From: Bernardetiaceae bacterium
GTDB lineage: Bacteria; Bacteroidota; Bacteroidia; Cytophagales; Thermoflexibacteraceae
Length of the DNA stretch: 34,736 nt
Direction of reading: 5' to 3'
Assembly: GCA_025454895.1 (NCBI GenBank)
Contig: JALONO010000044.1
Location: 1-34,736 of the forward strand
Positions within the stretch are counted from its first letter, which is position 1. The number at the start of each line of letters is the position of its first letter. Under the pieces are notes generated by a model that saw only the letters and a list, made by a program, of their open reading frames with translations, was not told the origin of the DNA and did no database searches. Positions 8,584 through 15,721 of the stretch are shown here, in pieces. The position numbers and the translations under genes were made by a program.

Positions 8584-8598
8584 GCTAAATAAATGCCA
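8584..8598 (-). promoter_or_regulatory. Candidate sigma-54 (-24/-12) promoter
   Basis: On the minus strand the sequence TGGCATTTATTTAGC has the diagnostic GG-N10-GC arrangement and keeps TGGCA of the consensus TGGCACG-N4-TTGC. The -12 half (TAGC instead of TTGC) is imperfect. A start about 12 nt further on would give a leader of roughly 20 nt before the ATPase ATG at 8551. Confidence 0.45.
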
Positions 8599-8659
8599 CA
8601 TTGTAAAATTATCATAATCAATTAATTAAACTCAATCAAAGATCATAATTGTCCATAAA

Positions 8660-8676
8660 CGGACAGTCAGTGTCCG
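8660..8676. promoter_or_regulatory. Inverted repeat, candidate enhancer-binding site
   Basis: CGGACA-GTCAG-TGTCCG is a perfect 6-bp inverted repeat with a 5-nt spacer, about 65-75 nt upstream of the candidate sigma-54 promoter. A further half-site, GTCCA, lies at 8651-8655. The position and symmetry suit an upstream activating sequence for an NtrC-type activator. No such regulator is encoded in the window. Confidence 0.45.
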
Positions 8677-8715
8677 ATTTTGTAGCATCTAAGTTCCAAA
8701 AAATCGGGCCGGAGG

Positions 8716-9651
8716 CTAAAAATCGCCATAGTCCACTTGCAAGCAGGTGAGGCCCAGTTCTTGCCGCCACATATCCACCACTTGGTTGCGGTCGTCCACC
8801 ACTAAATCGGCCCAATAGCGGCCCACCACGTGGGCTTCGTACAGCTCTTTTTTGATGATGCTGTCTTTACGACTATCGTTTTCAGCACGCATAAAAAGCT
8901 GATAATCTTCGTTTTGCCACTCAAAAAACTGGTTGAGCCACGCCACGGTCTGGGGGCGGCACACCGCATCGCGGCCCGAGAAGAACACGATGGCGTACCC
9001 GGACTTTTCCAGGAGTTTTACCAGCCGGATCACGGGCCACTTGGGTCGGTCCTCGCCCACCCGCCCCCAATCGAACGGCGAGCGGTCGGCCCGCTCGGCC
9101 ACGGTGCCGTCAATGTCCACGATCACGCAGGGGGGCAGCGTTTCGTCGGCCTGGGCTACCTGGCTCAGGCGCGGACGCACGGTAATCACTTGGTTAAAAT
9201 CGAAGTTTTTGCGCAGCATTGCCAACCGGGCATACTGGGCCTGGATCACCGCCCCGCCCACTTGGTCGGGGCGGGCTTGGTCGCGGGCCAGGCAGGTGGC
9301 CAAGTCGGTGTCGATGAGCTTAAAGCGGATTTCCACCAGGCGGCCCTGGGCCAGGCTGATCACCTCGTTGAGGTAGGTACGGCGCAGGTGGGTGTTGTCC
9401 ACCAGCACGTTCCAACCGTTTTGCAGGGCTTCTTTCACGGCGGTGCGCAGCAGTTGGCCCACTAGTTTTTCTACCCGGTTTTGCTGGGCCGGTTCGCTTT
9501 GCCAAAACTCGGCGAGCGAGCCAGGGATGAGGCTCCGGCGCAGGTCGTCGCGATTGATGCGCAGCCAGTTAGGGTTTTGCTGGCAATAATTTTTGGCAAA
9601 GGTGGACTTGCCACTGCCGCTTAGGCCAATGAGCACTAAAATTTGTTGCAT
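8716..9651 (-). CDS. T4 Pnkp-like polynucleotide 5'-kinase / 3'-phosphatase (RNA end healing)
   Basis: With the ATG at 9649-9651 the protein has 311 residues, close to T4 Pnkp (301). The N-terminal kinase has P-loop GLSGSGKS with Lys15 and Ser16, and RDDLR with Asp35 and Arg38, the same numbering as T4. The C-terminal HAD-type phosphatase shows DIDGT (Asp179, Asp181), FFSGR (Arg227), RKDSIIKKELYEAHV and DDRNQVVDMWR (Asp286, Asp287). This enzyme removes 3'-phosphates (including 2',3'-cyclic phosphate) and phosphorylates 5'-OH ends, producing substrates for an RNA ligase. A T4 Rnl1-like ligase lies two genes upstream on the same strand. An upstream in-frame TTG would add 7 residues; the ATG matches the family start better. 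Confidence 0.92.
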   Translation of the reverse strand: MQQILVLIGLSGSGKSTFAKNYCQQNPNWLRINRDDLRRSLIPGSLAEFWQSEPAQQNRVEKLVGQLLRTAVKEALQNGWNVLVDNTHLRRTYLNEVISLAQGRLVEIRFKLIDTDLATCLARDQARPDQVGGAVIQAQYARLAMLRKNFDFNQVITVRPRLSQVAQADETLPPCVIVDIDGTVAERADRSPFDWGRVGEDRPKWPVIRLVKLLEKSGYAIVFFSGRDAVCRPQTVAWLNQFFEWQNEDYQLFMRAENDSRKDSIIKKELYEAHVVGRYWADLVVDDRNQVVDMWRQELGLTCLQVDYGDF

Positions 9652-9759
9652 GAGGGAAAACAATTCAAACAATTTTTTCTTTTACTATGCTTATTACCAA
9701 CTAGTTATGAGCAATAAAATGACTACCAGTGTTGCCCTGGCCTTTGGGGCGGTCAGCCA

Positions 9760-10866
9760 TTATGCTTGGATAATGTCGGCCAATTGGTAGCTTACGTTTC
9801 GTCCTGCTGCCTCGGTTGGTTGGAGGATGCCCTTGTCTATCAAATCTTTTATATCCCGCAATCCCGTGTCGGTCGAGGTTTTGGTCATTTTGGCCCATTT
9901 GGAGGTTTGGAGCTTCCCTACTAAGCCATCCAGGAGTTTATTGATCATCAGGCGTTGACGTTCGTTAAGGGGCGTATGTTCGTGCTGCTGCCAAAATTTG
10001 GCCTTTTGTACTATTAGTTGGGTGAGGTGCTCGGTGGCCGACATGGCATTTTTGAGGCACTCCAAAAACCAGACGAGCCATTCGGTAATGTCGCCTGAAC
10101 TGTATTGTACTTTTTGCAATACTTCGTAGTACTGTTTGCGTTGGGTTAGTATCTGGCTCGACAAACTATAGAATCGCTCGCCGCTACCTTCCGCCCGGGC
10201 AAGTAACATCTCGGTGATGGCTCTGCCAATGCGGCCGTTGCCGTCGTCAAACGGGTGGATGATGATGAACCAAAAGTGGGCAATGGCCGCCTTCAGCACT
10301 AAGTCCAGGCTATGGTCTTGGTTGAACCAAGCTAAAAACTTGTCCATCTCTATTTTCACCCACTGGGGCTTTACGGCTTCGTAATGCACTTTTTCTTTGC
10401 CCATTGCCCCCGAGACCACCCGCATTTGGCCCGTTCGGTAGCGGCCCACTTCAATTGGATAAGGCCCGCTGTAGCCCGTAGGGAACAGGGCGGCGTGCCA
10501 GCCCCATAGCCGTTCTTCGGTCAAAGGTAAGCGGTAACGTTGCGTGGCATCCAACATCATTTCCACCACGCCCTCGAGGTAGCGGCTGCTCGGCACCAAC
10601 CCGGCGGTGTTGATCCCCAAACGCCGGGCGATGGACGAACGCACCTGGTCGTAGTTCAAGATTTCGCCCTCGATTTCCGATGATTTGACCACCTCCAAGG
10701 TCAACGCGGTAAGGGCGGTTTCTGATTTGGCCGCAAAACCCAAGGCGTTCATTTGCCCAATGATTTTGCCCTGTCCCAGGCGAACTTCCCCGAACAAGAC
10801 ATTAATCGCTTTGTATTGCCAGGTAAAGGCGGTCCAGTTTTCATATTCGTAAATGTACTTCGGCAT
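9760..10866 (-). CDS. Fic family AMP-transferase with N-terminal inhibitory helix
   Basis: The protein has 368 residues. The N-terminus (YIYEYENWTAFTWQ) matches the DUF4172 region common in bacterial Fic proteins. The catalytic motif HPFDDGNGRIGR at 204-215 is complete, with His204. An inhibitory (S/T)xxxE(G/N) motif is present as S62-SEI-E66-G67, so this is a class II Fic enzyme held inactive by its own N-terminal helix. The C-terminal region (about 300-368) looks like a winged helix, suggesting DNA binding or autoregulation. Fic enzymes usually transfer AMP to hydroxyl side chains of proteins; the target is unknown. The gene lies between the RNA ligase (gap about 120 nt) and Pnkp (gap about 110 nt), all on one strand. 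Confidence 0.92.
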   Translation of the reverse strand: MPKYIYEYENWTAFTWQYKAINVLFGEVRLGQGKIIGQMNALGFAAKSETALTALTLEVVKSSEIEGEILNYDQVRSSIARRLGINTAGLVPSSRYLEGVVEMMLDATQRYRLPLTEERLWGWHAALFPTGYSGPYPIEVGRYRTGQMRVVSGAMGKEKVHYEAVKPQWVKIEMDKFLAWFNQDHSLDLVLKAAIAHFWFIIIHPFDDGNGRIGRAITEMLLARAEGSGERFYSLSSQILTQRKQYYEVLQKVQYSSGDITEWLVWFLECLKNAMSATEHLTQLIVQKAKFWQQHEHTPLNERQRLMINKLLDGLVGKLQTSKWAKMTKTSTDTGLRDIKDLIDKGILQPTEAAGRNVSYQLADIIQA

Positions 10867-10881
10867 GGGTCAGCATTTTTA

Positions 10882-10932
10882 TGCGGTAAATGTAAGGTTT
10901 ATTCGCCGCAAAATTGCGGTAAATAAACGCCT
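10882..10932 (-). promoter_or_regulatory. Repeat-containing region upstream of fic, candidate operator
   Basis: TGCGGTAAAT occurs twice (10882-10891 and 10915-10924, 33 nt apart). The second copy is also the right arm of an inverted repeat: GTTTATTCGCCGCAA pairs with TTGCGGTAAATAAAC with a small bulge. On the minus strand both are ATTTACCGCA boxes 16-50 nt upstream of the fic start. They could bind a regulator, possibly the Fic winged helix itself. Confidence 0.35.
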
Positions 10933-10988
10933 TTTCTGCCGCAGCACTTTGATCAGACTTATTTTAAGAAAAATCCCATAAACAGTTT

Positions 10989-12026
10989 TTAGGCGTCGTC
11001 CACCTGGTTCTTAAACGGTTTTTCAAATTTAGGTTTCACCATTTTCCAGATGGCCGGGGCGTAGTCGCGGCCATCCAGCATGGAAAACAAAATGCCCGGA
11101 TAAGTCTGGGTTTGGTAGTAAAACGCATTGGTTTTGCGGTCGCCCAGGTCTTTGAACTGGGCCTGGCAAAGTTGCTCAATGGCCTGGTAGCTATCGGTTA
11201 GCTGGGCCACCTGTTGCTTTACCCAGGTATAAAATTCGTCGGGCACGCGCTCGAGCAGCGGCTCCAACGGCTGGCCAGTGGCCAGGTACTCCCAAATGTC
11301 GCGGCTGCTCACGTGGGTAAGCAGGCGGTGCAGGCGCACGTACTCGTCAAACTTGACCTTTACCCGGCCTCCGGTGGCAAATTTGATCACAAACCCCTCG
11401 CGGTCGGCGGTTTGCCACTGGCGGATGGTGGCCAGGTCGCGGATGCCGTCGTAGCGGGGCACCAACGGGAAGCCAATGGCGGGCAACGGTTCGTCGCGCC
11501 CGGTTTGGTTATCGATCACGGCCAGCAGCACCAGGTCTTCCTGGTCGCCGTAATCGACCACGATGCGGTTGGCGGGGTAGATGATCTCGAACAACAAGGT
11601 TTTGCCGGGCGGCACCTGGGCCAGGGCATTAGCGTATTTTTGGTGCAAAATGGCGGTGGCTTTCCCGGCCTGCTCGCTCTGGAACGAGCCGCGCGTAGCT
11701 ATGGCAAACTGGCCTTGGTGCTGGTACAAAATGCCCAGCGAGCCGTCCATCTTTTCGTACACCTCGAAGGCCCCGTCCATAGCCACGGCGGGCACGCGGC
11801 TTTGGGCGTGTTCTTCCAAGTTAAAAAACTTGCGGAATGGCCGGGCCACCACCTGCCGGTGCTGATCCAGGATAAGCCCCCGGCAAGTTAGGGTCCACTC
11901 GTTCCACAGTTGGTCATACTGGGCCTTGGGCGTGTAGTTGTAAATAAACAAGTCGCCACTGGGGTGGGCTTGGACGTTAATGTAGCCCTCGGCGATGAGT
12001 TGGTCCAGTTCCGCGAAATTTTGCAT
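10989..12026 (-). CDS. T4 Rnl1-like RNA ligase
   Basis: With the ATG at 12024-12026 the protein has 345 residues. The nucleotidyltransferase motifs are all visible: motif I YEKMDGS with nucleophile Lys92; motif III around ATRGSF; motif IIIa LFEIIYPANRIVVDY; motif IV EGFVIKF; motif V RVKVKFDEYVRLHR. An Rnl1-type C-terminal helical region follows (about 235-345). The enzyme adenylates itself with ATP and seals 5'-phosphate and 3'-OH RNA ends. In phage T4 the same pair, Pnkp and Rnl1, repairs tRNA cut by an anticodon nuclease; the Pnkp gene here is 1.3 kb downstream. A longer form from GTG at 12068 adds a low-complexity Pro/Gly leader and is less likely. Confidence 0.92.
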   Translation of the reverse strand: MQNFAELDQLIAEGYINVQAHPSGDLFIYNYTPKAQYDQLWNEWTLTCRGLILDQHRQVVARPFRKFFNLEEHAQSRVPAVAMDGAFEVYEKMDGSLGILYQHQGQFAIATRGSFQSEQAGKATAILHQKYANALAQVPPGKTLLFEIIYPANRIVVDYGDQEDLVLLAVIDNQTGRDEPLPAIGFPLVPRYDGIRDLATIRQWQTADREGFVIKFATGGRVKVKFDEYVRLHRLLTHVSSRDIWEYLATGQPLEPLLERVPDEFYTWVKQQVAQLTDSYQAIEQLCQAQFKDLGDRKTNAFYYQTQTYPGILFSMLDGRDYAPAIWKMVKPKFEKPFKNQVDDA

Positions 12027-12387
12027 AAAGAAGAGTTGAGTTGGGGGCGGGCCGCCGCCTGGGGCCACCTTTAGCCGTTAAGTTTAACCAGGCAAAATAA
12101 TTAATCTACTACGCAGATTTTTTGCGTAGGTAATTTTGCTAAGAAAATTTAGTAACCCACCACCGGGCAACAACCAAGCCCGGCCGGGGCTTGTAGTGGG
12201 TTAGGTCAATGCGATGCTTTAATTTAGGGGCGGCAAATGGCAAGCCTAAGCTTAGCAAGCCAACTTGAACTTATTTGACCCAAGAAGCGAAACATATTCT
12301 TCCTATTCACTTACCTCTTTTGACCCACTTCTTTTGGCCAAAACCATTGCCTTGAGTGGCGGGTTGTAAGTAAAAATTCCCCACAAA
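12027..12387. other. Divergent intergenic region with two hairpins
   Basis: This gap separates the minus-strand RNA ligase from the plus-strand Asp-box protein, so it should contain promoters for both. A short stem CTACGCA (12109-12115) / TGCGTAG (12123-12129) is followed by TAATTTTG at 12131-12138, a match to the -7 box on the plus strand but without a spaced TTG. A larger imperfect stem runs from TAACCCACCAC (12153-12163) to GTAGTGGGTTA (12193-12203), with an inner AAGCCC/GGGCTT helix. It lacks a U tract, so it could be an operator or a leader structure. No ORF of interest. Confidence 0.4.
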
Positions 12388-15300
12388 ATGAAAAAAACAT
12401 TCTGGATTGTTACCAGCCTGGGCCTTGCTATTGCCTCGGCAGCTTTTTTCTTCCTACCCCCAACCGCTACGTGGGAAAGTTATTTTGAGACCGAGGAAGA
12501 CGAGCGCGAAGAGCGCGCCCGGCGGCAAATGAGCATCAAAGGGGCGATGGAAATTGAACGGATGATCCGCACCGGGCCGGACGGGCAAATTAGCTACCAA
12601 CCTGGTTACCAATGGGTAGAATACCAGAAAAGCCAGCAAAGCGTGGCCAATTTCCGCCTCGAGAACCTGGAATGGCGCGAGCGCGGGCCGGGCAACTTTG
12701 CCGGGCGGGCTAGGGCCATTGCCGTGGACGCGAGCGACCCCAACGGGCGGACCTGGCTCATCGGCACGGCCAGCGGCGGCATTTGGCGCACTACCGACGC
12801 GGGGAGTGCCTGGAGCAACACCACGGTGAACGCGCCCAACCTGGCCATCTCCACCATTGCCCAGGCCGCTAGCAACCCGCGCACTTTTTACGCAGGCACG
12901 GGCGAGGGAGCCTTCACGGGCGGCATCTCGGGCATCAATGGCGGGGGTATGCTCAAGTCGACCGACGGGGGCAACACCTGGCAAGTGTTGGCCAGTACCG
13001 TGCCGGGGCCTAACAACCGCAACTTCTTGAACGTGAACCGCATTATTGTGGACCCCGCCAACGAAAACGTGGTGATCGCGGCCACTTCCAACGGCTCGTT
13101 CCAAACTTTTATCTCGGGCATTATGCGCTCGGAAGATGGGGGCACTACCTGGCAGCGCGTGTTCGACACCGGGGCGGGCTGGGTACACCAAGTGGTGGCG
13201 GCCCCCACCAACTTTAACCGCCAGTATGCGGCCGTCAACTTTGGCGGGGTGGCCCGCTCCGACGACGGGGGGCGCACCTGGCGTTTCTCCTCTTTGGCTT
13301 TGATCAGCGACGCCACCGCCGGCGACAACCGGACTACGGGCCGCACCGAACTGGCGGTTTCGCCCACCAACCCCAACCGGGTGTTTGCTTCGGTACAGCA
13401 AGAAAGTGCCACCGGCACCAACGACGGGGCTAGCCTATTTTTGAGCGAAGACGGGGCCACTACTTGGCGGCAAGTAGCCGATTTCCAAAATACTACCATT
13501 TCAACCACCGACTTTTTAGGCGGCCAAGGCAGCTACAACAACTGTATCGCCATCAATCCTTTTAACGAAAACGTGGTGTACTGGGGCGGAGTGCTGCTGT
13601 ACCAAGCTGAAATTGCGCCTGCCGAGCGCCGCGAAACCGAAGTGCGCTACTTAGGCGTGGACGACTCGGAAACCCGCCAAACGTTCACCTTCACCAGCGT
13701 TACCGGCTGGAGCGACTGGAACGGCCGGATGCAGATTAGCAACCGCGACCAGACTTTCCCGGTTGAAGTCCGGTTTGGCCGGGGCCGCCGCCAACGGGCC
13801 CACCGGTTCACCACCCGCCGCCCCAACTCCGGCGCGGGCGTGCCCGTGGCCGACTACGTGTACCGCGATTATGTGGACGTGCCTTTTGAAGTGTGGGACA
13901 CCCAGCGCAACCGCCAAGTAATGATCTCGTTCCGCGACCAGGAAGACAACCGGGTTTTCAACCTCAACCAACGCGAAAACAACGACACCGAACTGCTCAC
14001 CAACCGGGAGTATTTGTACATCCACAACGTGGCCTACGATGCCAACAATCCCGACTCGCGCCTAGCCCGCGACGGCGGGCAGGAGCAACAACTGGTGTAC
14101 AGCTTGTGGCCCTACATGTCCCCGGGTCAAACCTGGCAGCCCGATAACTTCAATTTTACTTGGCGGGTGGTGTTTGACCGGCTGCGCACCCAAGGGGCCA
14201 CTATTGGCAACCTGACCACCATCCAGCAAATCCAACAAATCCACGTGGACCACCACCAGCTCACCACCGTGGTGCTGGACCGAGGCTCGCGGCGGTTCCG
14301 CCTCATCTCGGTCAACGACGGGGGCCTGGGCTACTCGGACGACAACGGGGCCAGTTGGACCATGCGCGACCGCGGCCTGAACACCAACCAATTTTACACC
14401 GCCATCAAACGCCGGGGGGCCAATGAATACCTGGGCGGCGTGCAAGACGGCAACCCCATGCGCTCTGGCCCCAACCCGGATGCTAACGGCCTGTACACCG
14501 ACCAAAATACGCCCAATAACTTCGCCGATGGCTTTGGCGTAGCCTGGCACGCGGCCAACCCACAGTGGTTGTTGGGCAGTAACCAATACAACCGCATCTA
14601 CCGCTCCACCAACGGCGGCACCAGTTATCAAGTGTCCATTTCTGGCCTCACCGAAGCCTGCGGCAACCTGAGCAACTGCAACGGAGCCGATACCCTGGCC
14701 CCCTTCTTTACCAAAATTGCCAACAGCGACCGCCTGCCCGACCTGGTGTTTGCCGTGAGCCGCAACGGCGTGTGGCGGTCCACCAACTTTGCCCAAAACT
14801 GGACCCAAATCCGCCTGCAAGCCAACCAGGGCTGGGGCGGCTTTTTGGACGTGGAAATCTCCGATGCCAATCCAGACTTTGTGTGGGCGGGCGGCAGTAT
14901 GATCACCAGCACTACTCCGGCCAATAACCGTTTCTTGTTTGTGTCCAACAACGGGGGCACCTCTTTTAACCGGGTCAATAACTTTACGGGCCGCAACCTG
15001 GGCAACATCACGGCCATCGTGCCCGACTTGTTCAACCCCAACACTTGCTACGTAACGTTTTCGCAAGGTGGGGCTCCTAAAGTATTGCGCACCAACGACT
15101 TAGGCCAAACCTGGCAAGACCTCAGCGGCTTTGGAACCGCTGGTACCGTCAGCACCAACGGCTTCCCGGATGTGGCCACTTACAGCTTGCTGGCCTTCCC
15201 GGACCGGCGCACCATTTGGGCCGGCACCGAGATCGGCCTCTACGAAAGCACCGACAACGGTGCCTCGTGGCGGCCCGCCAACAATGGCCTGCCGAACGTG

Positions 15301-15675
15301 CAAATTTGGGACATGAAAGTGCGCGACGGCCAAGTGGTAGTGGCCACCCACGGCCGGGGCATCTGGAGCGTGGACCTGGCCGACCGCTTCGCCAATACCC
15401 CACTCGCGAACGAAGACCTGCCCTTGGCCGGGGTGTTTAAGCTATACCCTAATCCGGCCCAAGCCCGGATCAACCTCGAACTGCCCAAGTTGGGCGGTTC
15501 CACGGTGGAGATTACCCTGATGAGCACCTTGGGCCAGCGCATCCATGCTGCCAAATTCCCGGCCAGCCAAAAGCTGAGCCTGGACCTGGCCCCCCTCAAT
15601 CTGCCCACCGGCACCTACCTGGTTCGGGCCGAAAGCGGTAGCGAGAAATATTTGCAACGATTAGTGATTCAGTAA
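12388..15675 (+). CDS. Large secreted Asp-box/VPS10-like beta-propeller protein with T9SS sorting domain
   Basis: The protein has 1095 residues. A signal peptide or anchor (about 1-24) is followed by a charged linker, then WRERGPGNFAGRARAIAVD, typical of Bacteroidota sialidase-like propeller proteins. At least ten Asp-box motifs (SxDxGxTW) are visible, for example STDGGNTW, SEDGGTTW, SDDGGRTW, SDDNGASW and STDNGASW; they mark propeller blades. The last about 85 residues (FKLYPNPAQARINLEL ... GTYLVRAESGSEKYLQRLVIQ) form a type A T9SS sorting domain, so the protein is moved across the outer membrane and probably attached there. No catalytic sialidase residues could be assigned, so binding or an unknown hydrolase role are both possible. 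A convergent terminator follows. Confidence 0.9.
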   Translation: MKKTFWIVTSLGLAIASAAFFFLPPTATWESYFETEEDEREERARRQMSIKGAMEIERMIRTGPDGQISYQPGYQWVEYQKSQQSVANFRLENLEWRERGPGNFAGRARAIAVDASDPNGRTWLIGTASGGIWRTTDAGSAWSNTTVNAPNLAISTIAQAASNPRTFYAGTGEGAFTGGISGINGGGMLKSTDGGNTWQVLASTVPGPNNRNFLNVNRIIVDPANENVVIAATSNGSFQTFISGIMRSEDGGTTWQRVFDTGAGWVHQVVAAPTNFNRQYAAVNFGGVARSDDGGRTWRFSSLALISDATAGDNRTTGRTELAVSPTNPNRVFASVQQESATGTNDGASLFLSEDGATTWRQVADFQNTTISTTDFLGGQGSYNNCIAINPFNENVVYWGGVLLYQAEIAPAERRETEVRYLGVDDSETRQTFTFTSVTGWSDWNGRMQISNRDQTFPVEVRFGRGRRQRAHRFTTRRPNSGAGVPVADYVYRDYVDVPFEVWDTQRNRQVMISFRDQEDNRVFNLNQRENNDTELLTNREYLYIHNVAYDANNPDSRLARDGGQEQQLVYSLWPYMSPGQTWQPDNFNFTWRVVFDRLRTQGATIGNLTTIQQIQQIHVDHHQLTTVVLDRGSRRFRLISVNDGGLGYSDDNGASWTMRDRGLNTNQFYTAIKRRGANEYLGGVQDGNPMRSGPNPDANGLYTDQNTPNNFADGFGVAWHAANPQWLLGSNQYNRIYRSTNGGTSYQVSISGLTEACGNLSNCNGADTLAPFFTKIANSDRLPDLVFAVSRNGVWRSTNFAQNWTQIRLQANQGWGGFLDVEISDANPDFVWAGGSMITSTTPANNRFLFVSNNGGTSFNRVNNFTGRNLGNITAIVPDLFNPNTCYVTFSQGGAPKVLRTNDLGQTWQDLSGFGTAGTVSTNGFPDVATYSLLAFPDRRTIWAGTEIGLYESTDNGASWRPANNGLPNVQIWDMKVRDGQVVVATHGRGIWSVDLADRFANTPLANEDLPLAGVFKLYPNPAQARINLELPKLGGSTVEITLMSTLGQRIHAAKFPASQKLSLDLAPLNLPTGTYLVRAESGSEKYLQRLVIQ

Positions 15676-15685
15676 ATCCTGGCCA

Positions 15686-15721
15686 CCCGGTAGCCGCAGG
15701 GCACGCCTTGCCGCTACCGGG
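15686..15721. terminator. Hairpin between convergent genes
   Basis: CCCGGTAGC (15686-15694) and GCTACCGGG (15713-15721) form a perfect 9-bp stem around an 18-nt loop in the 38-nt gap between two converging genes, overlapping the last codons of the permease. There is no clear U tract; a bidirectional terminator is the most economical reading. Confidence 0.5.

Noticed and set aside
14062-15066. 334-aa minus-strand ORF opposite the Asp-box protein
   Set aside because: Antisense shadow of repetitive GC-rich coding sequence; no recognisable domain, and the plus-strand Asp-boxes and sorting domain are unambiguous.
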